A stretch of 64,000 nt of DNA. Source: Blattamonas nauphoetae (lineage: Eukaryota > Preaxostyla > Oxymonadida). The notes beneath the pieces are model-generated. The model ran no database searches, was not told the DNA's origin, and saw only the letters and a program-made list of their open reading frames with translations. The stretch is from assembly GCA_033064195.1 (NCBI GenBank), contig JARBJD010000335.1, forward strand, positions 1 through 64,000. The letters run 5' to 3'. A program made the translations under genes and the position numbers. This document shows, piece after piece, positions 30,407-41,346 of this stretch. Numbering within the stretch: the stretch's first letter is position 1; each line of letters opens with the position of its first letter.

Positions 30407-31435
30407 TCAATAATGTGTCCAATATCCTTTGTTGTCAATTACTTCATTGATCCTCCTCGGCATTGACAGGATTGAAGATTGAACACAGTTCAGAAGGTCC
30501 CGATTCCAAACACTTCTGATGGCCAGTCTCAGTTCGTCAGTGGTATGAAGTGCTCTTTTGTTCAGCTTATTTTTCAGAGTGCGCCAGACATTCTCAATTG
30601 GTGAGAGATCTGGACTTTGGGGAGGCCAGACCAAAGTTGAAAATGGTTGTTTGGCGATCCAACTTTGGATGCGCTTTGAGGAGTGTTTTGGGTCGTTATC
30701 CTGCTGAAATACGAACGGTTGTTCACAAAGTGACATACCATTGTCGTGAACGTGTGTTCTAACAATTTTGTGATATTGCTTTTGCTCTAGGTTGCCTTTG
30801 ATGAACACCAAACTTCCAACACCGCCCCAGCCGATGCAACCCCAAACCATCAGATGGACAGAATGTTTCACAGTATGTAGAACACACTTCTCATTGAATT
30901 CTTCACCTTTTCTCCGCCAAACGTACACTTTTCCCTTCGGTTCACGCAAACAGATCATTGCTTCATCACTCCACAACACCCGTTTCCAATCCTGTTCTCC
31001 CCACATCAGGTGTTCACGCGCAAACAATAGCCGCTTTTCGACGTTGGTGGCTCGAAGGAGTGGTTTGTGTTTCGCTGGGCATTACGAGATCCCGTCCTCC
31101 TTTCCACGTCTACCAATGGTAGACTCCGAAACATTGAGGTGGTGTGACTTCAAGAGTTTTTCTTTGATTTCTTTCTTCGTCTTAAAGCGATTGCACTCAA
31201 TCTCCGCAAGGATCACGGCATCCTCACGCACGGTTGTACACCGTTCGTATGTCCTTTTCGTCTTCTTATTCGATCTTGGATTCTTCAGCCAGGCTTTTAT
31301 GAAGCTCCGTATTGTGCTTTCCGGTCTATGAAGTTGTCTTGCAATCATAGCTACCGTTTTCCCTGCCCTCCGCATCAAAAGGATCTCCTTTTTAACTTGA
31401 GGACTTAGGTTCCATCTTTTACGCTTCTACAGAAT
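30407..31435 (-). mobile_element. Tc1-like transposase relic (DD34E)
   Basis: The frame runs from about 31430 (RKRWNLSPQVKKEILLMRRA) through an HTH region (IARQLHRPESTIRSFIKAWL). The DDE core follows: LWSDEAMI (first Asp), FQQDNDPKHSS (second Asp) and PPQSPDLSPIENVW (Glu), with 34 residues between the last two, so Tc1 type. One in-frame TAA falls near 31065, at a place where the relative at 51.2-52.2 kb has a glutamine codon; apart from it the frame is open to the end at 30407. A plain dead DNA transposon. Terminal repeats were not identified. Confidence 0.85.
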
Positions 31436-32685
31436 TGGAAAGGAGAATGGAATGGAACAGGAATACATTTTTTAAGGGCAAACGAGGCACCATTGAACTC
31501 CTTTTTCGATCAGCATGTACGAGAGTTTTGATTCGTTCGTTTTCTACTACAGATATGTGCATCAGTGTTTTCTTTCCAACCCAACTCATACTCACATCTA
31601 ACTTTCATTTTAATCCATGTCATTTCACTTCAAACAGTCTCAATATTTTGGTCGACACTTTTTCAACTTTCTGGGTCAGATCAAGTCCACCGTGTTCCTG
31701 CAAAAATGGTGAGTGTCGAAGAGCTAGCTCGATTTGAAATGATGAACAAACCATAAAAATGTGAAAAGAAAGAAGTGATGAAGTCGGATGTAATCGCGAA
31801 GTCATGTGATTTCGACTGTATATGGTGAAGATGGTGGAGAACGAAATGCAAAGGAGAGATGAGATCAGCAGATGGCAGCTGTTCATCTCTCAGAGATGCA
31901 TGAGCAGGCTTCTGATTTGATCCCAGTGATCCCAGTCGGATCTGATCCCACTAAATACCTACAATACCATTTCGTTTCTTTCATTTCAAAAAAGTCTTCT
32001 TATATATGATATTTGAATGGAAAAAAAAGTAAAAAGGAAAATGGTCACTTCATAGATCATGAAAATGCAAACTTTGGGTGCTGCTGTTTCAGTTTGTTCT
32101 ACAACAATAATTATTAAAACAAGTCGATAATGCGTTATTATGTCTTCTTTGATGGTTTTTTCTCACTGACTAAAGTCAATGAAGGGAATACATCGAAAAA
32201 AGAAGTGTTGGTGATTGTGATCGTGCGTGTTTTTGGGAAATAAGAGCTGTCTGAAATATTGAAGAGCATTATGTGAAAACAAGAAGTGAATTGAACATGA
32301 TTAATGAAGTGATAATGAGAAAATCTCAAAGGAAAAGAGTTGAAATTTGATCTCAGTCCAAATTTAGGCACTGACATCAATTGATCCCAGTTTTACCTAT
32401 TTTGATGGGACTACTCAGATGCCTGTGCATGAGACTGGAGTCATAAAGAAGGAGATGAAAACGAGGATGAACGTGATGAAATGGTTGAAAGGTGGTTGAT
32501 AATCAAGACGAGTGATCTCACACGAGATGAAGAAACGAGTCACTCAAATAGTGAAAAATGTATAGAACGAACTGAAAGGATGAAGTGTGGAATGAGATGA
32601 TGACGGATGGAGTGAGAAAGAAAGAAAGAGAGAATGACATGCAATCAAGAATGTGTTGAATTGTGGAGACGACCGAACTCAACCA
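31436..32685. other. Intergenic, AT-rich
   Basis: No gene. GATCCCAGT-type motifs recur at about 31920-31955 and 32380 and could mark a small decayed element; no clean inverted repeat was found. Confidence 0.45.
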
Positions 32686-35600
32686 TCACGACTTTCCATC
32701 AACCACCTTCATTTGTTTCATCTCTTCTGCATGTGACGGTTTCTCCAGCGAAGGATGATCCAGAAATCGTTCGATTTCTTCAAAAGTCGGCCGGTTCTTC
32801 GCATCCAGAGAGAGACACTGCGTGATCATCGCTGCGAGAGAGGTGTCCAGTCCTGCCATCGGAGGAAGCACTCCCACTCCCAGTTGGCGCTGAGCATTCA
32901 CTGCGTCCACTTCCCGAAAAGGAATCTGAAGTGTCTCCATCTCCCACAGAATCAGACCAAGACTGAACACTGCACACGCTCCACCATCCAACTCTTTCCC
33001 CTCCCCTGTTTCTGGCGCGTTCCATCGGTCTTCCTCGTGCTCTGCTTTCGTTGTCGACTGGTCTGCCTGTTCTTTGTTGTCTGACAAGATGCGAGATGGA
33101 ACGAGTTGATCGTTGTCTTGTCCCGACTCTTTCAGTGTTGGCTGTGTGTTGGTCGTCTTGTTGTGCGGGCGTTGTTTGCTGCACAGACACACAACACCCG
33201 CCGAATCGAAAAAAACTTGGTGAGGCGAAAGCTGACGCAGAATGAAGTTGTGTGTCCCCTTCGCCGAGATCGACGAGAGAGCCGCAACCAGCTGCTTCTG
33301 AACTGCCATCTTGTCGAATGACATTCCTGGCGTTGGATGATGCAGTCGGTTGAACAGCGTGTCGTTCTTGTTCACTGCCCGTGTTTCGTTCCCATCCACA
33401 CCACACGCCATCACAAAGTCTTCCATTTTGTCATCTTCATCGTCTTTGTTTGAAGGAACATGAGTCCCGACTCTTCCAGTGTCAACAAAAACGAGATCTT
33501 GACGCATGGCTTCAGTTGGAGTGGCAAACGACGAATTGTGTAGTTGATCTGTTTGATTGATTGTTTCTTCTTCGAATTTGATGTCTTCGACCATCGTGTT
33601 GATCTCTGTCATTTCGTTGGATTTCGCTGTTTTCTTCTGTTTGCGTCTTCGAAGTTGGAGGACAAGGATGACAATGAAGACGAGAAGAGCGACAACGATG
33701 ACGATGACGAGAGGAATCCACCATTTCATGTTGTCTCTCACCGCTTCTGAGAGTTTCTCTGCTGAACTCTTCTGAATCACGAAAGATGTTGGTGATCGAA
33801 CTTCATTCCCAAAAATCAGTCGTCCTTGCCATTCCAGTGACGAGTCCAGATCTTTCACGAGCGATGGCGGGATGTCGAGAGAGATCGAGTTTTCTGTGAG
33901 TGACTTGCATGTCTCAGATGTCAGTTCCAACTGGGTTGTGTTTCCATCTGTTTTCGATTTCGTGATTTCCACAATCTCGAGCCACAATCCACATGGAATC
34001 AGAACCGAGCCGCTGATCTCAATCGAGAACACTTTGCTTTTCTTGTCCAGAGTGCTTTTTGAATCTGACGAGAGAGTTGGGATGAACAACGGTGTGTCTG
34101 GGTGGGCATCCTCTCCTGACAATGAACAGTCGTTCAGCGAAATCCACGGCGACGGATGATCCTTCGACCCATCACCGCCATTCAGATTCTCAATTTTGAC
34201 GTGGCCAGCGTTCGAGCAATAAATGTTGCGTCGGAAGGAAGGAAATGCAGTGTCGTGGTGAGTGTTGGAATTGAACGATCCTGTCAGGATCGAAAGATGT
34301 CCACCTTCTATGTTGATCGCTCCTTGCGAGAGATGCGTGAGTTTGGAAGTGTCGATTGTTGTCGTGCAGTCCACAAGACGAACAGAACCACTCGACCAGC
34401 TGCACATGCCTTCGGTCGATTCTTGTGAATTCGATGTTTGGGCAGAGCCAATAATGGAACTGCTCGTCAGAAGAACACTGCTCGAGTCTCCAAACACGAA
34501 CACGAACGAGTCAGACACACTTTCAATCACAACGAGGATGTCGCTGATCTGGAGTGTGGCTTCTTTCACTTCAATCATCCCTTTCCGATCTCCCATCGAC
34601 GCTGCTGAAGGAATGAGGAGTGTTGGTCCAGCGAGTTGATCCTTCGACAGAATGAGGAATCCATTCGACGGGACGACGAGCGATTTCGATTGAGTCGTCG
34701 AATTCTTCACTTTCAGCTCAATTTCTGAGATGTCCATGTCTGCTGCAATCTTCCACGCGATGTCAACTGTCGCACAAGGAGAACTCGTCTCTCCGCAGAA
34801 GAGTTCATCATTTCCGGTGTTCTCATCAACGTGCAGTGTCAGATTCGTCGGCTTCACTCCTGTTTTGAACCAAACTGTTCCGTCGAGAATAACTATGTCC
34901 TTTGCCGGGCTGACATTGGTGATTGATTTCAGAGTGTAGTTGGTGTCGAACTGGAGAGTATCCTGCAATCCAATCAAAAGTGGAGGAGAGGTGACTTTGT
35001 TTTCAGAGTTGAACAGAATCGTGAAAGACGGCCCATCGACGAGAGCGACGGAGTATGAACCCTGAAGATTTAAATCCGATCCAGACAGAGTCACAATGCA
35101 CGAGGTGTGGAGGGAACTTGGGAATGAGAACGATGCTCCTTTCACTTTCGGCTCATTTGGGATTTTGAGACTGACACCAGAAGTGACATGAACGGGTGTT
35201 CCATCGCGATCAGCTGAGCTGATCGAGTACGTCTCTCCGAACACGAGACTGTCGGCCTCGTTCGCGTCGACAGTGTGAGAGCATTCCACATTTCCATCGC
35301 TGTTCACACTTCCAGTGATTGTTCGAGTCTTGCTTGGATCGGAGTGGGTGAGAACAACAGAATAATCTCCAGGTGACAGCACGCGACCAGTCAGCGTCAC
35401 AATCACTTTGTCGCGCTTCGAGTTCAGTCGACACTTTCCATCTTCAATCCGAGTTGGTTCTTTCATCGTAAAGAAGGTCAGACCACTTTCGAAGAAGATC
35501 GCGTTCTGAGAACTGTCTTCCATCCCAACAATCTTGTACAAAGTGTCGTACGTCATGTTCATCGACAATGGCAACGCTTTCGAGTAAAGAATCCCTTTCA

Positions 35601-38600
35601 GTTCTCCAATCCCAGATTCTGAGAATGAAACTGACACATTCACATCGGGAGTGCTCGTGTTGCTTTCAAGAACAATCCAATATGTCCCCGAGAGTTTGAT
35701 TCCAGACAGAGATGTCGACACTTCTCGATCCTCATTCGAATATGTCGCCAGACCAATCGATGTCAGACGAGAAGGTTCAGCTGGCACTTTGAATGTCACA
35801 TCACTGTCCACAACTGTACTCATTCCAGAAATAGAAATATCCGTGATCACATACGATTTCTCATACTCAAGTTTCGCACCCGTCTCTCCGAAGATCGGTG
35901 TGGTCATCGTGTGCGATGTCGATGATCCGTCAGCTGCGAAAGAAGACGACAGTTCAATCGACGATCCTGTCGGCTGTGAGAGAGCATCCAACTCTCGAAC
36001 ATGGATCGTGAAATCTTTCGATTGAGGGAATCCGATCCCAGACAGCGAGATTTCTGCTGTTTTTCCTGTCTCTGTGTCGAGTGAACCAAACGCTGAGATG
36101 ATGCGAGTTGGGGATGCTGGCGTTGTGATGGACACTGTCGTCGGGATTGAAACAGGGACAGTTGTGCTGGACATTCGGAGCACAGAATACGCCGTCGAGT
36201 ACTTCAAAGTGGAAGAGGGGTAGGCCACTGCTTCTCCCCCTCCCAGCCAGTTTGTGCTGAACGACACAGGAATCGAGATCTCTGTCGACTGATCCTTTTC
36301 AACAACGATGAGCGAAAACTCGGAAACAGTCGCTTTGAGAGGCATTCGCTCACCATTCAGAGTGAGCACGATCACATTCGGGTTGTCGCTCTTCAGTGTC
36401 GGTGTGTCGATCGAGAGCAGAGTTGGTCCTTCAGTTGTTGTGAACGTCTTCAGCTTCACAAGAATCACGTCATCGTCATTCGCGAGTTCAATGATTGTGG
36501 ACGTCGTGTTCAATTTCATCCCATCCACCCCATCTGACAGCCACGGCGTGGTTCCGACTCTATCAACAAAGTTCACAGACATCGTTGCTGCGGGAGAGAG
36601 AGTCGCTGTGAAAGAGCCAGTCAGTGGAAGATGCGATCCGGTCATCGAAACTTGGAATGTCGTGCACGATGGAGAGAGAGACGAAGTGATGGTGTCGACA
36701 ATTGGAGCAGAAGGAACACTCACTTCCAATCCATCATTGAACAAGAATGAGCTCAACCCATCCACCGAGGCAACCGACGTCACCAGATAATCAAGTCCAA
36801 ACTGGAGGTGGGTGTCATCTTCGAACTGAGCAGTCGAGAAAGACACCGAACAGCTTTCAGCATCCTTTATTGTCAGACGCGATGAGAATGCTCGACCTGT
36901 GTTTGTGTTCTTCAGGTGGACGAAGAGGGCAGGAGAATCAAAGAACTTCACTCCAGTCAGTTCAACAGTCACTTCGCTCTTTTCTCGGATCAGCCTGGTT
37001 GATGCAATTGACTTGATTCGGGTTGGTTCGGCTGGCACAGTGAATGAGAAAGGGTTGAACAAGACAGCATCAAAAGCAGAGTTCGTCACAGACACAACTC
37101 CATACGTCTTTCCATACTCGAGAGGCACTTCACTTCCACTCGCCGAATACACTCTCCCAACAAGTGTCCCAGAGTTGGCTGAGAAGACAGCGGAGAGTGG
37201 TTCTTCGAGCACGACATCCGAAAGAGAGACCTCAACGAGATATGTTGTGTCTTTCATGTCTGCTCCAGAAAGAGGCACTGAAACTGAATCTTTCTGAGGC
37301 AGTGTCAGCGTCTCCTCTCCCATCCCGATGATTCTGCTGGTGGCTGCAGGAGTGGTGAACGAGATCATCAGCCTCCCAAAATTGAGTTGTTCTTTGGTTG
37401 TTTGGTGAATCACAGCGTTAAGCTGATATTCGGTGCCGAAGGTGAGTGTGCTGCCTTCTCCGAAAAGTCGAACTGATGTCTCTTCCGAGAGAGGTCGTCC
37501 TTTCTCATCTGTTCCATCGATGAATGTCACATCAAACGAGAATCCACTCATTCCAACCAGAGTCACTGTGTATGTCCCTGGAGCGATGTTCAGACCTGTC
37601 AGTTGGATCCACGCATGGTTCGTTCCATTTCCGAGTCGACACGACGCTTTCAGGATCTGGGGAGTTGGCAAGGAAATGATGTGACCAGGAAGGAAGGCAG
37701 CGACGACGAAATAGTCAGAGAGATGTGTCTGAAGAAGACCAGTCTCACCGATCAACACAGAACACGATCCAATCGACGACGACATCGAGAACTCCAAAAC
37801 GCGACCAATGTTTGGAATCCCATTTTTCACTTCCTGTCGCTCTCCCCCAACATTCGACACGACAACCAGCAATGTTCCAGACACTGCCTTGTTCAGTGCC
37901 ACTTTCACCGTAGCTCTTGTTCCTTCCACTTCTGCGGTCAGCGCTGAGAGAGTGATTGTGGTTGGAGATGTAGAAATGAGGTCACTCCGATCTGTCGTAT
38001 TTTTTCCGACGTAGAGAAGATTTGAGTTGTGGGTTGAAGATGACGCACATTTTGTAACGGATGTTGAGTCAAGCGTTGGAAGCGGAGATTCATAGATGTA
38101 GATAGCATGCCCTTTTCCCGTCGCAGCATAACAATCTTTGAAGAGGAGAGACGAGAGTCGAAGTGACGAACAGGCATGGAAAAACAATGCCCCTCCACCC
38201 CACGCAGATGTTGTCTGTGTTTGTTTGCAGTTCTGGAAGAGGCAATTTGAGATAGCGCCTCCAGTTGTCGCTGGTGTCCAATACATGAGGCTAAGTGCCC
38301 CACCATAAAACTTCGCTTCCGAGTCGATGAAGACACATTCTGAGATGGTTGACCCACCGGGATACATGATTCTCAGATCGGCATCGTATTGCGAGGAACA
38401 TGACGTGAAAGACGACGCCTTGACTGTGACAGTGTTCGGGGATCCTGATTGGAAAGCGACGTAGAATGCTCCACCATACTCAGAAGCAGAACAAGAAGCA
38501 AACGAACAAGACTCGAGGTTGAGATTGACATTCTGATTGACGCTGGAGATCGCTCCTCCACTACCAGCAGATGAGCAGCCTTTGAAAGTGCAGAGCTGGA

Positions 38601-39657
38601 AGGAATATTGGGAATGGTCGGCGGTTAGGATGGTCTGGGATGTGAATGGTTGGTTTTCGTGGGTGGCATCCACGAGGCAGGAGACGAAGGAGGAGTTCAG
38701 ACTCAGAAGACTCCCGCCACCATTCAGCGAACGAATCGATGTTCCATAAAGATGGTTCGAACACGATGACACAACACTCCCAACAAGCGACTGACCAAAC
38801 CAACTCCCAACTTCGCTTCCTTCCTCTTCGTACGGCGATGTCATGTTCACAAGAACACAACCAACCAACGATGTCGATACGGACTTCATGATTTCTTCAT
38901 TTCCAGCTCTGTCCAGTGACCGAATCAGAGGACCAGTCCCCAAAATCAATTCACCATCACCAAACTCAATCGAAGAGCCTGTGATCGAAACAGACGGTGT
39001 GATTCCATCAGTTTTGTCTTGGTTGTCATTGCTGTCCAATTGTTCATGCGATACAGTCCTGCCAGAGTTCATCGAGTCGTCACAAATCTCAACCAGAGGA
39101 AGAAGAGAAGGAGAGTATGATGACACGTGAGAACACGATGTTACGGTGATCGAGCTCCAGTCTGTCTCTCCCATCCAACAAACCACAAATGGCGAGCATT
39201 CCATGTTCGAACGAATCGAACACAATGACACAACCACACAAGACCCCAACACACGAGCTGTCCCAACTCCAGACATCCCACAATCCAACTCCAATGACGA
39301 CAGACAGACTGAGCTGTTCATGAACACGAACATCGTCTCAATTCCGACGACATTCCCATCCAACTTGCCAGTCTCTTTCCTTCCGCTTCTATCATCCCAG
39401 AATCTGATCCTTGTATCATTTCCTGTCATCATCAGATCACTCGATTCCACCACATGATTCGATACGAAGAAATTTCCTTTCGGGAGCATCAGCAATCTTG
39501 CCTCCGCATTTCCATGTTGAGTAGAGTTTGAGAATGATGTCAGGATTGGTGACAGCGACTGCAATGTTGTGTCACTGCAATCATCCCAATCACAGTTCAG
39601 TGAACAGATGATGAATAAAAGTCCGAATGGGATCATTGTGAATGCGATCAATTTCAT
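32686..39657 (-). CDS. Giant receptor-like protein: beta-helix, Ig-like array, TM, pseudokinase (2323 aa)
   Basis: Uninterrupted ORF. The signal peptide is MKLIAFTMIPFGLLFIICSL. Residues about 100-560 are beta-helix turns (GGAISSVNQ, SCSFASCSASEYGGAFYV). About 560-1600 hold roughly ten modules near 95-105 residues, each with a line like LEYGKTYGVVSV or LQFGLDYLVTSV and a PAEPTRI-type link, resembling Ig/IPT-like beta-sandwiches. The cysteine motif CGETSSPC is near 1615. The membrane-proximal FPSFRRNIYCS and IPCGLWLEI match the protein at 20866-24339. The transmembrane helix is about 1978-2002 (IPLVIVIVVALLVFIVILVL). The cytosolic tail has a kinase C-lobe with HNFILRQLSPHQVFF where HRDLKPxN belongs, no glycine loop, no DFG, but WNAPE, VFSLGLILWEME and AKNRPTFEEI, so it is inactive by sequence. 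Probable surface receptor; ligand unknown. Confidence 0.88.
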   Translation of the reverse strand: MKLIAFTMIPFGLLFIICSLNCDWDDCSDTTLQSLSPILTSFSNSTQHGNAEARLLMLPKGNFFVSNHVVESSDLMMTGNDTRIRFWDDRSGRKETGKLDGNVVGIETMFVFMNSSVCLSSLELDCGMSGVGTARVLGSCVVVSLCSIRSNMECSPFVVCWMGETDWSSITVTSCSHVSSYSPSLLPLVEICDDSMNSGRTVSHEQLDSNDNQDKTDGITPSVSITGSSIEFGDGELILGTGPLIRSLDRAGNEEIMKSVSTSLVGCVLVNMTSPYEEEGSEVGSWFGQSLVGSVVSSCSNHLYGTSIRSLNGGGSLLSLNSSFVSCLVDATHENQPFTSQTILTADHSQYSFQLCTFKGCSSAGSGGAISSVNQNVNLNLESCSFASCSASEYGGAFYVAFQSGSPNTVTVKASSFTSCSSQYDADLRIMYPGGSTISECVFIDSEAKFYGGALSLMYWTPATTGGAISNCLFQNCKQTQTTSAWGGGALFFHACSSLRLSSLLFKDCYAATGKGHAIYIYESPLPTLDSTSVTKCASSSTHNSNLLYVGKNTTDRSDLISTSPTTITLSALTAEVEGTRATVKVALNKAVSGTLLVVVSNVGGERQEVKNGIPNIGRVLEFSMSSSIGSCSVLIGETGLLQTHLSDYFVVAAFLPGHIISLPTPQILKASCRLGNGTNHAWIQLTGLNIAPGTYTVTLVGMSGFSFDVTFIDGTDEKGRPLSEETSVRLFGEGSTLTFGTEYQLNAVIHQTTKEQLNFGRLMISFTTPAATSRIIGMGEETLTLPQKDSVSVPLSGADMKDTTYLVEVSLSDVVLEEPLSAVFSANSGTLVGRVYSASGSEVPLEYGKTYGVVSVTNSAFDAVLFNPFSFTVPAEPTRIKSIASTRLIREKSEVTVELTGVKFFDSPALFVHLKNTNTGRAFSSRLTIKDAESCSVSFSTAQFEDDTHLQFGLDYLVTSVASVDGLSSFLFNDGLEVSVPSAPIVDTITSSLSPSCTTFQVSMTGSHLPLTGSFTATLSPAATMSVNFVDRVGTTPWLSDGVDGMKLNTTSTIIELANDDDVILVKLKTFTTTEGPTLLSIDTPTLKSDNPNVIVLTLNGERMPLKATVSEFSLIVVEKDQSTEISIPVSFSTNWLGGGEAVAYPSSTLKYSTAYSVLRMSSTTVPVSIPTTVSITTPASPTRIISAFGSLDTETGKTAEISLSGIGFPQSKDFTIHVRELDALSQPTGSSIELSSSFAADGSSTSHTMTTPIFGETGAKLEYEKSYVITDISISGMSTVVDSDVTFKVPAEPSRLTSIGLATYSNEDREVSTSLSGIKLSGTYWIVLESNTSTPDVNVSVSFSESGIGELKGILYSKALPLSMNMTYDTLYKIVGMEDSSQNAIFFESGLTFFTMKEPTRIEDGKCRLNSKRDKVIVTLTGRVLSPGDYSVVLTHSDPSKTRTITGSVNSDGNVECSHTVDANEADSLVFGETYSISSADRDGTPVHVTSGVSLKIPNEPKVKGASFSFPSSLHTSCIVTLSGSDLNLQGSYSVALVDGPSFTILFNSENKVTSPPLLIGLQDTLQFDTNYTLKSITNVSPAKDIVILDGTVWFKTGVKPTNLTLHVDENTGNDELFCGETSSPCATVDIAWKIAADMDISEIELKVKNSTTQSKSLVVPSNGFLILSKDQLAGPTLLIPSAASMGDRKGMIEVKEATLQISDILVVIESVSDSFVFVFGDSSSVLLTSSSIIGSAQTSNSQESTEGMCSWSSGSVRLVDCTTTIDTSKLTHLSQGAINIEGGHLSILTGSFNSNTHHDTAFPSFRRNIYCSNAGHVKIENLNGGDGSKDHPSPWISLNDCSLSGEDAHPDTPLFIPTLSSDSKSTLDKKSKVFSIEISGSVLIPCGLWLEIVEITKSKTDGNTTQLELTSETCKSLTENSISLDIPPSLVKDLDSSLEWQGRLIFGNEVRSPTSFVIQKSSAEKLSEAVRDNMKWWIPLVIVIVVALLVFIVILVLQLRRRKQKKTAKSNEMTEINTMVEDIKFEEETINQTDQLHNSSFATPTEAMRQDLVFVDTGRVGTHVPSNKDDEDDKMEDFVMACGVDGNETRAVNKNDTLFNRLHHPTPGMSFDKMAVQKQLVAALSSISAKGTHNFILRQLSPHQVFFDSAGVVCLCSKQRPHNKTTNTQPTLKESGQDNDQLVPSRILSDNKEQADQSTTKAEHEEDRWNAPETGEGKELDGGACAVFSLGLILWEMETLQIPFREVDAVNAQRQLGVGVLPPMAGLDTSLAAMITQCLSLDAKNRPTFEEIERFLDHPSLEKPSHAEEMKQMKVVDGKS

Positions 39658-39797
39658 TCAGTTCCCATTATAACACGAAATCCTTATGGTGAAGTGCAGG
39701 ATGAGTTGAAATTAGGTGAGACCCTCTCTGAAGATATTGAAGAAAAGGTTCACGTTATGTAAAGTGGGGTTAAACCATTCAAGTTTCCATTGATTAA

Positions 39798-40740
39798 TCA
39801 GACCATGACGACTGATTCTGATGTGGAGACCAATCGGAATGAAGACGTGATGTGTGGAATGGCTTGATGGGTGAAGTCAAAAAGTGGAAGAGAATGAAGA
39901 AGAATGAAGTGAAAGCGAGTGTGAAAAGAGAAGAGCTCGGAATAGTCCATCACCACGTCCAAACTCCCTCCACCCATCTCGGCGTCTCTCAACACCTCAG
40001 TTGAAATAATCTCGACTGAAGCACCGTTGAGTCTGGTGACGAATCGGAAGGGGACAGGAATGGTGGAGAAGAAGGTTGGTTGTGCCTGTCCATCCTGTGA
40101 CAGTTTCAGTGTTCGTTTTCCTTCTCGTCCATCTGCCTCCATCACCACTCTCTGTCCATCAGCGACGGCCTTGCACGCTGAACCACTATGGAATTCCTTT
40201 CCATGATGACGTGTATGGATCCATGATGAGAGTGGAACCCAACTTGCAGCTCTTTTGAGATTTGAGAAAAAACTATTTGTTGGTGAGACCTGTTCAACCA
40301 AGTCGGCGGCAATCACCACAAAAAGAAAAACGTTCCTAGCAAAATCTCTGACGACAAATGTGATTCGAACAATGACCGGTCCAAATGAGTTGGAGAAAAG
40401 AGACGACCAATCATGGACGAGTTTGGTAAACACATTTCCAGAAAGTGTGATACTATCTCGGGCGAACACTTCGATTGCAGCGGCTCCTTCCTTCACGTTT
40501 CTTCGTCGCTCTTCTTCCTCAATTCTCTTCCTTTCAGCTTCTCTCTTCTGCTCTTCTCGTCTCTGTCGACCTTCTTCTATAAGCTCTGCATGCATCTTCT
40601 TCAGCTCCTCCATCTCTCCCATCTTTCTCACAAACTCTCTTTGTCTCTCCTCTTCTGCTTTCCTTGTGGTTTCTCTCTCTGCTTCCATCTCCCTTCGAAG
40701 ATCCACCAAGTCAATCCCTCTCCAGCCACTCCCCCAACCC
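39798..40740 (-). pseudogene. C-terminal fragment with coiled coil and SPRY-like domain
   Basis: Reads a charged coiled coil (REMEAERETTRKAEEERQRE, through ERKRIEEEERRR) and then a globular domain: FARDSITLSGNVFTKLV, FGPVIVRITFVVRD, SACKAVADGQRVVMEADGRE, GKRTLKLSQDGQAQPTFFS and EIISTEVLRDAEM. From memory this domain ends many kinase-family proteins of oxymonads, placed after such a coiled coil; that is recollection, not a search. No kinase domain precedes it: at about 40740 the sequence switches to the plus-strand gene fragment below. It is thus an N-truncated gene. Confidence 0.6.
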
Positions 40741-40742
40741 TC

Positions 40743-41176
40743 AGTCCAACCAGTTCTCACAAGGCGACAGTCAGCAGTTCGGGTACTACCAATACGCGGA
40801 ATACCAGCAGAGCCCGCACACGCAGCAGATGAGCCCGTATCAGACGCGGTTTGATGGGCGGATGAACTCGGGTATGTCGGTGTCGCAGCAGGCGACACAA
40901 GCTTTCAGCCAAAGTGTCCACACCGTTCAGCCATTCGTCCCACGCGGGAAGCTGAAAGAGAGCTCGCAGATGATGGACCAGTCGCAGAACAGATACGGCT
41001 ATCAGAACCAGATGCTCTACTCGCCGGTCGCACAGACGCCACACTCAGACACTCGTCCGAAACAAGGCCAGATGTCCATCACTATCAACCCGATGGAGAA
41101 GCCGTTCCCACTCATCCTTCCCAAGAACTTTCAGTCCATCGAACAAACACACTCGCCGACATCAGGCTCCACCTAA
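40743..41176 (+). pseudogene. C-terminal part of a Gln/Ser-rich protein
   Basis: The frame reads SNQFSQGDSQQFGYYQYAEY, then Gln/Ser/Pro-rich sequence, then MSITINPMEKPFPLILPKNF and a stop at 41176. Its composition (Gln, Tyr, Pro, Met) looks like a disordered tail. The frame extends open to 40664, but that part is antisense to the coiled coil, so the true coding sequence probably begins near 40740. No start or upstream exon is present. Identity unknown. Confidence 0.45.
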
Positions 41177-41346
41177 CGCGGAGAACACTCGTCGACATTT
41201 TCTTATTTTTCGTATCAAACAGCCAATGAACATGTGAACCACGAAAGATGATCCCTCAATGAAGGACCTGTCAAAGAGACAGAACAACAAGATGGAGCAA
41301 CAACATTAACCTACATAGTTCGATAACGGAATCACTGATCTTTTTC

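Noticed and set aside
31910-32400. Possible small element with GATCCCAGT at both ends
   Set aside because: The motifs are in direct as well as inverted orientation and no consistent ends or target duplication could be aligned.
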